From Streptomyces iconiensis (GTDB lineage: Bacteria; Actinomycetota; Actinomycetes; Streptomycetales; Streptomycetaceae): a stretch of DNA of 64,000 nt. Location of the stretch: the NCBI RefSeq assembly GCF_028657195.3, contig NZ_JANCPR020000031.1, positions 1-64,000 on the forward strand, in the 5' to 3' direction. Shown here piece by piece: positions 6,549 to 14,959 of the stretch. Both the position numbers and the translations under genes were made by a program. Numbering within the stretch: the stretch's first letter is position 1; each line of letters starts with the position of its first letter. The notes under the pieces were generated by a model that was not told the DNA's origin, searched no databases, and was given only the letters and a program-made list of their open reading frames with translations.

Positions 6549-9463
6549 GGCCCGTGGCCCCCGGCGCCGAACCCACCGGACCCACCGGACCCACCACCGG
6601 CATCGCGGCTGCCCTCCGGCGGGCAGGGCTGCGCGACGTGGACGACTCCGAACTGGCCCGCTCCCTCTACGCCTCCGACGCCTCCCTCTACCGTGTCCCT
6701 CCCCTCGCCGTCGCCTTCCCCCGGCACACCGACGAGATCGCCGCCGTACGGGAGGTGTGCGCCGCGCACCATGTCCCGCTGACCGCGCGCGGCGCCGGCA
6801 CCTCGATCGCGGGGAACGCCGTAGGGCCCGGCGTCGTCATCGACGCCAGCAGGCATCTGCACCGGGTACTGGAGGTCGACCCCGAGGCCAGAACGGCGCT
6901 GGTCGAACCCGGCGTCGTCCAGGCGAACCTGCAGCGCGCCGCGGCACCGCACGGACTGCGCTTCGGGCCCGACCCCTCCACCCACAACCGCGCCACCCTC
7001 GGCGGCATGATCGGCAACAACGCCTGCGGCACCAGGGCCCTGGGCTACGGGCGCACCAGCGACAACGTACTCGGACTCGACGTGCTCACCGGCACGGGCG
7101 AGCGGCTGCGCCTGGGCGCCGTACCCGGCACCCAGGACAGCTCGCCGCTGCTGGAGCGGCTGCGCGGCGCTGTCGGCGAGGAACTGGCCACTCTGCGCAC
7201 CGAGTTGGGCCGCTTCCCGCGCCAGGTCTCCGGCTACTCCCTGGAACACCTGCTGCCCGAGCGGGGCTTCGACCTCGCCCGCGCCCTCACCGGCAGCGAG
7301 GGCACCCTCGCCCTGACGCTGGGCGCGCGCGTACGGCTGGTGCGCGACGCGCCCGCGCGGGTGCTCGTCGTGCTCGGCTACCCCTCGATGGCCGAGGCGG
7401 CCGACGCCGTACCCGCCGTGCTGCGGCACGCGCCGGTCGCGTGCGAGGGGCTCGACGCCCGCATCGTCGAGGCCGTCACCACGCGCCGCGGCGCCTCCGC
7501 CGTGCCCCGTCTCCCGCGCGGGCGCGGCTGGCTGCTGGTCGAACTGGCGGGAGAGGACGCGGCCTCGCTCCTCGGCGAGGCGGCCGGGCTGACGGCCGAC
7601 GCCGGCGCACTGGAGGCCCGTACGGTCACCGACACCGCGCACGCCGCCGCGCTGTGGAAGATCCGCGAGGACGGTGCGGGCCTCTCGGCCCGCACCCCGG
7701 CGGGCGACCCGGCGCACTCCGGGTGGGAGGACGCGGCCGTTCCGCCCGAGCGGCTGGGCGCGTATCTGCGGGAGTTCGAGAAGCTGCTCTCGGCACACCG
7801 GCTGACGGGGCTCCCCTACGGCCACTTCGGCGACGGCTGCCTGCACATCCGCATCGACTTCCCGCTCGGCACACCCCAAGGAGCTGGCGCACTGCGGGAG
7901 TTCCTCTTCGCCGCGGGCGAGCTGGTCGCGCGGCACGGCGGTTCGATGTCGGGCGAACACGGGGACGGCAGGGCACGCGGTGAGCTGCTGCCGCTGATGT
8001 ACTCCCCCAAGGCCATCGCGCTGTTCGAACGGGTCAAGGGCATCCTCGACCCCGACGACCTGCTCAACCCCGGCGTCATCGTGCGCCCCGACCCCCTCGA
8101 CTCCTCCCTGCGCGCCGCGTCGGCGTCCCCGTCCGGCGCCGCGCCTCGCACGCAGCTCGCGCTGGCCTACGCACACGACCGTGGCGATCTGTCCATGGCC
8201 GTGCACCGGTGCACCGGCGTCGGCAAGTGCCGCGCCGATACGGGCAGCGGGGGCGTGATGTGCCCCAGCTTCCTGGCCACGCGCGAGGAGAAGGACTCCA
8301 CTCGGGGCCGGGCACGTGTGCTCCAGGACGTGGTGTCGGGTCACCTGGGTCCGGACGGCTGGAGATCGGAGGCACTGCACGACGCACTCGACCTGTGCCT
8401 GTCCTGCAAGGGCTGCTCCTCGGACTGCCCAACAGGCGTGGACATGGCCGCGTACAAGGCCGAGGCACTGCACCAGCGCTACCGCCACCGCCCGCGCCCA
8501 CGCTCCCACTACGCGCTGGGCCTCCTCCCGCGCTGGACCCGCCTGGCCGCACGGCTGCCGGGCGGGACGCGGCTGGCGAACGCGGTGCTGCGCTCGCGGC
8601 TGCTGCACCCGTTGATCACCTGGGCCGCGGGGGTCGACCGGCGCCGCTCGCTGCCCGCTTTCGCGCCCGCGCCCTTCCGCCGCTGGTTCGCCGGGAGGGC
8701 GGCGCCGGAACGTGCGGGCGCAGCGCCGCACGGGCGGGTCGTCCTGTTCGTCGACACCTTCACCGATGCCTTCGCGCCCGCCACGGGGCAGGCGGCCGTT
8801 GCGGTACTGGAGGACGCGGGATACGAGGTCGTCGTCACGGAGCGGCCCGTGTGCTGCGGGCTGACATGGATCTCCACCGGCCAGCTCGACGGTGCGCGAC
8901 GGCAGGTACGCGCGACGGTGGGCGCCCTGCTGCCGTACGTACGCGAAGGCGCCCTCGTCGTGGGGCTCGAACCGTCCTGCACCGGAGTGCTGCGCTCCGA
9001 CGCGGCCGAACTCCTGGGCGGGGAGGGCGGGGAGCCCGCCGACGCGGAGGCGGCTGCCGAGGTCGCCGCCGCCACCCGGACGCTGGCCGAGCTGCTCGGC
9101 GCGACCCCCGGCTGGAGCCCGCCGGACCTCACGGGCACCAGCGCGGTGGCCCAGCCCCACTGCCACCACCACGCGGTGATGGGCTGGGACGCGGACGCCG
9201 CGCTCCTGCGCGAGGCGGGCGCCGAGGTCGAACGGCTCGGCGGATGCTGCGGGTTGGCGGGGAACTTCGGCGTCGAGCGCGGCCACCACGACGTGTCCGT
9301 CGCCGTGGCGTCCCAGCAGCTCCTGCCCGCCGTACGGAAGGCGGCGCCCGGAACCGTCGTCCTGGCCGACGGGTTCAGCTGCCGTACCCAGCTCCAGGCG
9401 CTCACCGACCACGAGGGCGACCATCTGGCCGAAGTACTGGCACGGCACCTGCGGCCCGGCTGA
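6545..9463 (+). CDS. FAD- and Fe-S-containing D-2-hydroxyacid dehydrogenase (YdiJ-like)
   Basis: The 972-residue fusion starts at a GTG overlapping the transporter stop; a second in-frame GTG lies at 6554. The N-terminal half is a VAO-type FAD domain (PLTARGAGTSIAGNAVGPG near 77, DPSTHNRATLGGMIGNNACG near 140, YGHFGDGCLHIRIDF near 425). Next is a ferredoxin-like segment with CTGVGKC...CP near 555 and CLSCKGCSSDCP near 617. Two CCG-type repeats end it (PVCCGLTW near 769, GGCCGLAG near 900). This is the architecture of E. coli YdiJ and other membrane-electron-donating D-2-hydroxyglutarate or D-lactate dehydrogenases. Next to a transhydrogenase it could recycle D-2-hydroxyglutarate to 2-oxoglutarate. 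Confidence 0.88.
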   Translation: MRPVAPGAEPTGPTGPTTGIAAALRRAGLRDVDDSELARSLYASDASLYRVPPLAVAFPRHTDEIAAVREVCAAHHVPLTARGAGTSIAGNAVGPGVVIDASRHLHRVLEVDPEARTALVEPGVVQANLQRAAAPHGLRFGPDPSTHNRATLGGMIGNNACGTRALGYGRTSDNVLGLDVLTGTGERLRLGAVPGTQDSSPLLERLRGAVGEELATLRTELGRFPRQVSGYSLEHLLPERGFDLARALTGSEGTLALTLGARVRLVRDAPARVLVVLGYPSMAEAADAVPAVLRHAPVACEGLDARIVEAVTTRRGASAVPRLPRGRGWLLVELAGEDAASLLGEAAGLTADAGALEARTVTDTAHAAALWKIREDGAGLSARTPAGDPAHSGWEDAAVPPERLGAYLREFEKLLSAHRLTGLPYGHFGDGCLHIRIDFPLGTPQGAGALREFLFAAGELVARHGGSMSGEHGDGRARGELLPLMYSPKAIALFERVKGILDPDDLLNPGVIVRPDPLDSSLRAASASPSGAAPRTQLALAYAHDRGDLSMAVHRCTGVGKCRADTGSGGVMCPSFLATREEKDSTRGRARVLQDVVSGHLGPDGWRSEALHDALDLCLSCKGCSSDCPTGVDMAAYKAEALHQRYRHRPRPRSHYALGLLPRWTRLAARLPGGTRLANAVLRSRLLHPLITWAAGVDRRRSLPAFAPAPFRRWFAGRAAPERAGAAPHGRVVLFVDTFTDAFAPATGQAAVAVLEDAGYEVVVTERPVCCGLTWISTGQLDGARRQVRATVGALLPYVREGALVVGLEPSCTGVLRSDAAELLGGEGGEPADAEAAAEVAAATRTLAELLGATPGWSPPDLTGTSAVAQPHCHHHAVMGWDADAALLREAGAEVERLGGCCGLAGNFGVERGHHDVSVAVASQQLLPAVRKAAPGTVVLADGFSCRTQLQALTDHEGDHLAEVLARHLRPG

Positions 9464-9539
9464 CGCGCGCCAGCCGCAGCCCGTCCGGACCGAGGCGCGT
9501 GAGGCGAACCGCGCGGTCCTGCGCGTTCCCGGGCGGACG

Positions 9540-9587
9540 GCCGCTCCCGGCGAACGGCCGCTCCAGGGCGAACGGCCCGGGAGCGGC
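9540..9587. terminator. Possible bidirectional terminator between convergent genes
   Basis: GCCGCTCCCGG (9540-9550) and CCGGGAGCGGC (9577-9587) form perfect 11-bp arms around a 26-base loop that itself repeats GCGAACGGCC. It lies between the ends of the dehydrogenase gene and the YbaK-like gene. There is no T-tract, as is usual in streptomycetes. Confidence 0.4.
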
Positions 9588-9630
9588 TGGCGTCCAGTAC
9601 CCAGCCAGCACCGCCCAGGACCTGCGGGCG

Positions 9631-10209
9631 TCAGGCGCGCAGGCCGAGGCCCTCCATGACGTACGCGTCCGGGAGGGCCTCCAGCGCCTTGCCGGGCACG
9701 ATCAGCTTGCCCCTGCGCGAGCCGCTTCCCACGAGCACCCACGGGAGGTCCACCACGGCGGAGTCCACCAACAGCGGCCAGCCCGCGGGCAGTCCGAAGG
9801 GGGTGATGCCGCCGAACTCCATGCCGGTCTCCTCCACGGCCGTCGCATGCGGCGCGAAGGAGACCTTGCGTGCGCCCAGCTGCCGCCGCACAGCCCCGTT
9901 GACATCGGCGCGCGTCGTGGCGGGCACCAGGCAGGCGGCGAGGCCGCGCTCGCTGCCCGTACCGCCGGCGACGGCACGCTTGGCCGCCACGACGACGAGG
10001 TTCGCCGAGGCGTCCGTGAGGTCGGCGCCGTAGGTCTCGATGAAGACCGCGGTGTCGGCCTTGTCCGGGTCGGTGTCGACAAAGAGCAACTGGTCGGCGG
10101 GCACGGGCCCCCGCCACTCCCGTACGGCCTTCGCGACGGGCTCGCAGAGCAGTTGGAGCGCCTCGGTCGCGGGGACAGCGTGATCGAAAGTACCGATGGG
10201 TGCGCGCAT
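9631..10209 (-). CDS. YbaK/EbsC-type aminoacyl-tRNA deacylase family protein
   Basis: The 192-residue protein matches the YbaK/ProX editing fold: an N-terminal helix, FVDTDPDKADTAVFIETYG, a central NLVVVAAKRAVAGG with the family Lys, and the glycine-rich VEETGMEFGGITPFGLP and WVLVGSGSRRGKLIV blocks. Family members hydrolyse mischarged Cys- or Ala-tRNAs in trans. I chose the ATG at 10209 rather than the GTG at 10218 because TAGGGT sits 7 bases upstream, the spacing of a -10 box on a leaderless Streptomyces transcript. It is convergent with the operon before it and stands alone. Confidence 0.85.
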   Translation of the reverse strand: MRAPIGTFDHAVPATEALQLLCEPVAKAVREWRGPVPADQLLFVDTDPDKADTAVFIETYGADLTDASANLVVVAAKRAVAGGTGSERGLAACLVPATTRADVNGAVRRQLGARKVSFAPHATAVEETGMEFGGITPFGLPAGWPLLVDSAVVDLPWVLVGSGSRRGKLIVPGKALEALPDAYVMEGLGLRA

Positions 10210-10243
10210 GGCACGCACCCTAATCCCCCGCCGGGCGCCGCTG

Positions 10244-10816
10244 TCAGCGTGGTTCGGGTACCGAGACGGCCATCGTCATCTCCACGGGAACGGTGCCGTC
10301 GTTGCGGTAGGCGTGCGGAACGTGGGACTCGAAGCAGGCCGAGGTACCGGCCTCGACGGCGTAGTCGGCGCCGTCGACGGTGAGGACGAGCGTGCCCGCC
10401 GAGACATGCACGAGTTCGGTCGTGCCCGCGGGGTGCGGATCGGAGACGCTGGCGTCGCCCGGCACCAGCTTCCACGACCACAGCTCCAGCGGACCCGGTG
10501 CCTCCGTGCCGGCGAGCAGGGTGCTGTGGCTGCCGGCCTCGGTGGACCACAGCCGCACTGCCTGCTCGGGCGGGACCAGCCTGACCTGCGGGTCATGGTC
10601 GAAGTCGAGCAGCGAGGTGATGCTGATGCCCAGCGCGTCGGCCACCTTGACGACGGTCCCGACGCTCGGGTTGGTGCGCGCCTGTTCGATCTGGATGAGC
10701 ATGCCTCTGCTGACGCCCGCGCGTGCGGCCAGCGCGTCGAGGGTGAAGCCCCGCTCGGCCCGGCAGCGCTTGAGGTTGCGGGCGAGGGACTGCGTGAGGT
10801 GGTCGAGGTCCGTCAC
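10244..10816 (-). CDS. XRE-cupin transcriptional regulator
   Basis: From GTG 10816 the protein is 190 residues. Residues 8-65 form an XRE helix-turn-helix (NLKRCRAERGFTLDALAARA, GMLIQIEQARTNPSVGTVVK). The C-terminal half is a cupin_2 barrel (SDPHPAGTTELVHVSAGTL and CFESHVPHAYRND). Such HTH-cupin proteins usually repress or activate a neighbouring transporter or catabolic gene in response to a small ligand. It is divergent from the EamA transporter and shares about 100 bp of relatively AT-rich upstream sequence with it, so the transporter is the likely target. Confidence 0.87.
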   Translation of the reverse strand: MTDLDHLTQSLARNLKRCRAERGFTLDALAARAGVSRGMLIQIEQARTNPSVGTVVKVADALGISITSLLDFDHDPQVRLVPPEQAVRLWSTEAGSHSTLLAGTEAPGPLELWSWKLVPGDASVSDPHPAGTTELVHVSAGTLVLTVDGADYAVEAGTSACFESHVPHAYRNDGTVPVEMTMAVSVPEPR

Positions 10817-10921
10817 GGTGTTCCGTACCGTCCAAAATAATTGATAACAAGGTCCACTTTGCTGAACTACGGTGTGCTGCACTCGAACGTTCACCACACT
10901 GTACTGCGAGGAGTCCCTTCC

Positions 10922-11803
10922 ATGACCGCTGTCTTCGCCCTGGCCACCAGCCTGCTGTACGGGCTGGCCGATTTCGGCGGCGGGGTGCTCAGCAAACGCA
11001 TGCGCGAGCTGACAGTGGTCCTCGTCTCCCAGGGCATCGCGACCGCCGTGCTGGCCGCCGTCGTGGTGGCGACCGGCGCCTGGTCCGAGGCGGACCCCCG
11101 GCTGCTGTGGTGCGCGGCAGCCGCCGGCGCCATCGGCCCGCTGGCGATGCTCTGCTTCTACCGCGCCCTGGCCGTGGGTCCCATGGGCGTGGTCTCCCCC
11201 ATCGCGACGCTGGGCGGCGTCGTCGTCCTGGTCGGGGTCGGCGTCGTGCTGCACGGTGAACGCCTCGGCGTACTCCAGGCCCTGGGCACGCTCGTCGCCG
11301 TCGCCGGTGTGGTGCTCGCGGGCGGCGTGGGAGGCGGCGGCGCGCCCGTACGGCAGCGCACGATCCTGCTCACCCTCATAGCCGCCTTCGGCTTCGGCGC
11401 CACGATGAGCCTGGTCGCCGAGGCGTCGACGACGCTGACAGGGCTTTTCCTCACCCTGTTCATCCAGCGCGTCGTGAACGTCGTCGTGGGCGGCGGCGCG
11501 CTCTGGGCCTCCGTGCGCCGCGGCACACCGGCGCTCCCCGTGGGCCCGGAGGGCGGCATGAAGGCGATCCGCGTCGCGCTGCCCGCCCTCGCCTTCGTCG
11601 GCCTGGCCGATGTCGCGGCCAACGGCACCTACGCGATCGCCGCGCAGAACGGCCCGGTCACCGTCGCCGCCGTCCTCGCCTCGCTCTACCCCGTCGTCAC
11701 GGCGCTCGCCGCACGCGGCATCCTCCACGAGCGGCTGCGCGCGCTCCAGACGGCGGGCGCGGGACTGGCCGTGGTCGGATCGGTCCTTCTCGCCTCGGGC
11801 TGA
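10922..11803 (+). CDS. EamA/DMT-family transporter
   Basis: The 293-residue protein has about ten hydrophobic segments arranged as two EamA repeats; each repeat ends in a GERLGVLQALGTLVAVAGV-like or HERLRALQTAGAGLAVVG block. The ATG at 10922 is preceded by GAGGAG at 10907-10912. DMT-family proteins export or exchange amino acids, sugars or drugs; the substrate cannot be read from sequence. It is divergent from an XRE-cupin regulator that probably controls it. Confidence 0.9.
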   Translation: MTAVFALATSLLYGLADFGGGVLSKRMRELTVVLVSQGIATAVLAAVVVATGAWSEADPRLLWCAAAAGAIGPLAMLCFYRALAVGPMGVVSPIATLGGVVVLVGVGVVLHGERLGVLQALGTLVAVAGVVLAGGVGGGGAPVRQRTILLTLIAAFGFGATMSLVAEASTTLTGLFLTLFIQRVVNVVVGGGALWASVRRGTPALPVGPEGGMKAIRVALPALAFVGLADVAANGTYAIAAQNGPVTVAAVLASLYPVVTALAARGILHERLRALQTAGAGLAVVGSVLLASG

Positions 11804-11862
11804 GCCGGGCACGCCGCCGACCGGAACCGGATGAACGCCCGGCCGTCATCGGGACCAGCGGC

Positions 11863-11952
11863 TCACATCTGCCGCAGCACGTACAGCAGCAGCGCGAACC
11901 CCTGGATGGCGACGGCGAGTGCGAGCAGGATGCGCAGGGTCCGGTTGCTCAC
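11863..11952 (-). CDS. Small single-pass membrane protein
   Basis: A 29-residue ORF begins at GTG 11952 with GGAGG about 5 bases upstream. After VSNRTLR comes one hydrophobic helix (ILLALAVAIQGFALLLYVL) and a short basic end. It starts 16 bp after the acyltransferase stop on the same strand, so it could be the last cistron of that unit. Function is unknown. It is too short for default gene finders, but the ribosome site and helix make it credible. Confidence 0.45.
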   Translation of the reverse strand: MSNRTLRILLALAVAIQGFALLLYVLRQM

Positions 11953-11968
11953 GGCGCCTCCAGTGCGC

Positions 11969-12763
11969 TCAGCGGTCGGCTGCTGACCCCAGTGTGCCGG
12001 GCCGCAGCCGCGTACCGCTCGGACCGCCGTCACCGCCGGACTCCGCGTGCGGAAGCGGCAGTTCGGCCAGCGCGAGCAGTTCCTCGGGAGTGACGCCCTC
12101 GGGGACGGGCACGGGTGCGGGGGTGCGCAGCGGCGGCTGCCAGCCCTCTTCCGGGTCCAGTCGCCGTACGACCTTGGCCGGCGCCCCGGCGACCACCGAG
12201 TGATCGGGCACCTCGCCCCGTACGACGGCGCCCGCCGCGACCACCACGTTCCGCCCGAGCCGCGCGCCGGGCAGCACCACCGCACCGGCTCCGAGCCAGC
12301 TGCCCGCGCCTATGTCCACGGGCGCCGTGCGCGGCCACTGCTTGCCGACGGGCCGCGTGGGGTCGTCGTAGGAGTGGTTGGTCGAGGTGATGTAGACGTA
12401 CGGACCGCAGAAGACCTCGTCGCCTATGCGTACGCGGGTGTCCGCGATGATGTGGCTGCCGCGCCCGAGCACGACCCCGTTGCCCAGCCGCAGCGCCGTG
12501 TCCGGGCCCAGGTCGAGGTCGGGCATCATGCCCGCGGTGAGCGTGACGTCCTGCCCGACGATGCAGTGGTCACCGATCTCGATCCACGGGGCGCCGAAGA
12601 TGGTGCCCTGCGGAAAGGCCAGCCTGGTGCCCGTGCCGATACGGCGGAAGGCATACGGCCCGGGGTGCCGTGCCGTGACGGCACCCGCGCGCTGCACCCG
12701 CCGCCACATACCGTGCACGGCGCGCGAGGCGAGGGACGAGAACATGTTCCTGATCGAGGGCAC
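11969..12763 (-). CDS. Left-handed beta-helix acyltransferase (hexapeptide repeat)
   Basis: The 264-residue protein carries an amphipathic N-terminal helix and then about six hexapeptide turns (GDHCIVGQDVTLTAG, LGNGVVLGRGSHIIAD, GDEVFCGPYVYITS, IGAGSWLGAGAVVLPGARLG, NVVVAAGAVVRGEVPDHSVV) closed by GAPAKVVRRLDPEEGW. The SxxH-type catalytic region TSTNHSYDDP is present near residue 130. This fits the WbbJ/maltose-acetyltransferase-like group that O-acetylates sugars or envelope glycans. It may form a unit with the following small membrane protein; the substrate is unknown. Confidence 0.86.
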   Translation of the reverse strand: MPSIRNMFSSLASRAVHGMWRRVQRAGAVTARHPGPYAFRRIGTGTRLAFPQGTIFGAPWIEIGDHCIVGQDVTLTAGMMPDLDLGPDTALRLGNGVVLGRGSHIIADTRVRIGDEVFCGPYVYITSTNHSYDDPTRPVGKQWPRTAPVDIGAGSWLGAGAVVLPGARLGRNVVVAAGAVVRGEVPDHSVVAGAPAKVVRRLDPEEGWQPPLRTPAPVPVPEGVTPEELLALAELPLPHAESGGDGGPSGTRLRPGTLGSAADR

Positions 12764-12794
12764 GCGGTCACGCTACTAGGGTCTTCCGCCCGGG

Positions 12795-12917
12795 TCAGGC
12801 CCGGATCAGGGAGCGGTTGGCGATGCCGTGACGTCGCACCAGGCGGAGGAGGGAGTCCGACGGGCCCCGAACGTGAACTTCGACCTGAGCGCAGTCGGGC
12901 GCGCAGGACTGCCGCAC
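12795..12917 (-). CDS. Possible small protein (40 residues)
   Basis: In the 257-bp gap between two hexapeptide-protein genes, a GTG at 12917 with a GAGGGGG ribosome site upstream opens a 40-residue frame (start VRQSCAPDCAQVEVHV, end RHGIANRSLIRA). Third codon positions are mostly G or C and the frame ends in a TGA. It carries two cysteines and a basic C-terminus. It may be a short gene or a relic of a longer one. I do not recognise a family. Confidence 0.3.
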   Translation of the reverse strand: MRQSCAPDCAQVEVHVRGPSDSLLRLVRRHGIANRSLIRA

Positions 12918-13020
12918 CGTCCCCCTCAAGGTCCTCGCAGGCCGCTGCGCGGCCAGCCATCCCCATCACCAGCGAGAGGGCCGGCCCCCGGAGCAGATCC
13001 GTCGGCGGGGGTTGCGGCCT

Positions 13021-13566
13021 TCACGAGGGGTCGGGCCGCATGATGACCGCGCCGCGGTGCTGCTTGGCGAGGTCGACGTAGACGGCGGCGTTGAGCTGCA
13101 CGCCCGCACGCTCTTCGTCGGTCAGCTCCCGCTTGACCCTGCCGGGCACCCCGGCGACCAGGGAGCCGGGCGGTACGCGCATGCCCTGCGGGACGAGGGT
13201 CTGTGCGGCGATGAGCGAACCGGTGCCGATGGAAGCCCCGTTGAGGACGGTCGCGCCCATCCCGATGAGCACGTCGTCCTCGACGACGCAGCCGTGCAGC
13301 ACCGCGTTGTGCCCGACGGAGACACCGGTCCCGACGGTGACGGGAAAGCCCGCGTCGGTGTGCACGGTGCAGTTGTCCTGGATGTTGCTTCCGGCGCCGA
13401 GGACGATCGGGTCGCCGTCGCCGCGCAGCACGGCGCCGTACCAGACGCTGGCGCCCGCCTCCAGTTTCACCTGGCCGACGAGCACGGAGGCGGGAGCGGC
13501 GAACGCCTCGGCGTGCACCTGGGGTTGGTGGCCGCCCACGGCCGCGAGCAGTGCGCTGTGCGTCAT
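13021..13566 (-). CDS. Gamma-class carbonic anhydrase-like hexapeptide protein
   Basis: The 181-residue protein starts at the ATG 13566, preceded by GGAGG. It is a trimeric left-handed beta-helix of the CaiE/YrdA/gamma-CA group: WYGAVLRGDGDPIVLG with the metal-region Arg-Gly-Asp, NIQDNCTVHTDAG with a ligand His, and VSVGHNAVLHGCVVEDDVLIG with the other two His. All three expected His ligands (HTD, GHN, LHG) are visible, so it is probably metal-binding. Physiological activity of this subgroup is often unclear. It stands 77 bp from the DedA gene on the same strand. Confidence 0.87.
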   Translation of the reverse strand: MTHSALLAAVGGHQPQVHAEAFAAPASVLVGQVKLEAGASVWYGAVLRGDGDPIVLGAGSNIQDNCTVHTDAGFPVTVGTGVSVGHNAVLHGCVVEDDVLIGMGATVLNGASIGTGSLIAAQTLVPQGMRVPPGSLVAGVPGRVKRELTDEERAGVQLNAAVYVDLAKQHRGAVIMRPDPS

Positions 13567-13642
13567 TCCGGGTCCTCCGCCTTCTCGCCTGTCGTCCCGC
13601 CGTGCGTGCCGCCGCGCCGTCGCCCCGTTCAGCCGTGCGCCG

Positions 13643-14287
13643 TCAGTCGGCCGCCGGTGCCGGGGCCGCCGCTGCGGCATCCGTCTGCGCCTTCGCCGCA
13701 CGGCGCTTGAGCAGCAGCATCGAGCCGAGACCGATCACCAGCGCGGCCACCAGGCCGAGCCAGGAGAAGCGCTTCAGCCACGGCTCGGCGACGATGCCGA
13801 CGTAGTAGATGAGGGCCGTGGTGCCGCCGGCCCAGAGGACGCCGCCGAGCACGTTGGCCGTCAGGAACTTCCAGTACGGCATTTTCAGCACACCGGCCAG
13901 CGGTCCCGCGAAGATCCGCAGGAGCGCGACGAAACGGCCGAAGAAGACCGCCCACATTCCCCAGCGGTGGAAGGACCGTTCGGCGACGGCCACGGACCCG
14001 GGGCCGAAGTGCTTGGGGAACTTCCCGCCGAGCCACACCAGTAGTGGCTTGCCGCCTCTGCGTCCGATCGCGTAGCCGATGGAGTCGCCGACGATGGCTC
14101 CCGCCGTCGCGCACACGCCCAGCACGACGGGGTCGATGTGCCCCTGCTGCGAGGCGAGCAGTGCCGAGCTGACGAGAACGATCTCCCCCGGCAGCGGAAT
14201 CCCGAGGCTCTCCAGCCCGATGACCAGGGCCACCAGCAGATAGACGCTTACTGCCGGAATGTTCTCCAGCCACTCCTGGATGTGCAA
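13643..14287 (-). CDS. DedA-family membrane protein
   Basis: The 214-residue protein has about five hydrophobic segments and the DedA/SNARE-associated core: ESLGIPLPGEIVLVSSALLA (residues 26-45), GDSIGYAIGRRGGKPLL, and FFGRFVALLRIFAGPLAGVLKMP with the conserved Arg and Pro. DedA proteins act in the membrane as polyprenyl- or phospholipid-flippases. A TVP38-type relative and UppP occur at 18.8-20.5 kb, all in undecaprenyl or lipid handling. The C-terminus is Ala-rich. Confidence 0.9.
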   Translation of the reverse strand: MHIQEWLENIPAVSVYLLVALVIGLESLGIPLPGEIVLVSSALLASQQGHIDPVVLGVCATAGAIVGDSIGYAIGRRGGKPLLVWLGGKFPKHFGPGSVAVAERSFHRWGMWAVFFGRFVALLRIFAGPLAGVLKMPYWKFLTANVLGGVLWAGGTTALIYYVGIVAEPWLKRFSWLGLVAALVIGLGSMLLLKRRAAKAQTDAAAAAPAPAAD

Positions 14288-14363
14288 ACGACTACCTCTC
14301 GAACCTCTCCCCGACGGTCCGTGCAGCCTACTCGATCACGCGTACGCCCTGGGTCTGCCCGGT

Positions 14364-14819
14364 TCAGCCCTGGGGGCGCAGGGTCCACACGATGCTCATC
14401 TCGCCCGAGACGGAGCCGTCCTCGCGGGTGAGAGTGATGTGCACGGGGAACTCGGGGCGCTCGCCCCTGTCCAGCTCCGCCACGATCTCGGCCACGGAGC
14501 GGCCGAGTTCGGCCGTGGCGGTGACGCGGCCCTTGGCGAGCTTCTTGTAGGTGATCTCGGAGCTGACCGTGAGCGGGACGGCACGCGAGAGCTGGTCGCC
14601 GAAGGCGGTGAGCACGATCGCGCCGCTGGCGGACTCGCCGAGCGTGAACATCGCACCCGCGTGCGGGCCGCCCACGTGATTGTGGAAGGCGTCCTGGTCG
14701 GGCAGCGAGACGACGGCCCGCTCGGAGGTGGTCTCGGTGAACTCAAGGTTGAGGGTGCGGACCATGGGGACGGTGGCCGCCATCATCCCGCCGATGTCCG
14801 GCTGCGACTGTGCTGACAT
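14364..14819 (-). CDS. Hotdog-fold thioesterase-like protein (DUF4442/PaaI type)
   Basis: The 151-residue protein shows a single hotdog domain: FHNHVGGPHAGAMFTLGESA at residues 44-63 is the acyl-CoA thioesterase core, followed by the DUF4442-like strand TVSSEITYKKLAKGRVTATA and the C-terminal strands FPVHITLTREDGSVSGEMSI. The catalytic acidic residue and the HAG motif are in the usual places. Its substrate is unknown and no fatty-acid gene adjoins it. Confidence 0.8.
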   Translation of the reverse strand: MSAQSQPDIGGMMAATVPMVRTLNLEFTETTSERAVVSLPDQDAFHNHVGGPHAGAMFTLGESASGAIVLTAFGDQLSRAVPLTVSSEITYKKLAKGRVTATAELGRSVAEIVAELDRGERPEFPVHITLTREDGSVSGEMSIVWTLRPQG

Positions 14820-14959
14820 GCCCGCACGTTACCACCGAGTAATACGACAGGACCCCGGGCCTCACGCACACGGATTCGCCCCTCGCTCATGTAGCGGGTG
14901 CATACCGATCAGTGGGCAGGCGTAGTCGGCGCACCATGCGCACCATAGGGTTGTCAGCC

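Noticed and set aside
6404..10117. A very long open frame on the minus strand across the FAD/Fe-S dehydrogenase gene
   Set aside because: It is a shadow of the real plus-strand gene in high-GC DNA. It has no ribosome site, no domain and poor codon usage, whereas the plus frame shows FAD, Fe-S and CCG motifs.
10799..11812. A minus-strand frame that extends the XRE-cupin protein upstream into the EamA gene
   Set aside because: The extension is Arg/Gly/His-rich shadow of the transporter; a GTG at 10816 starts the conserved HTH and the family size fits.
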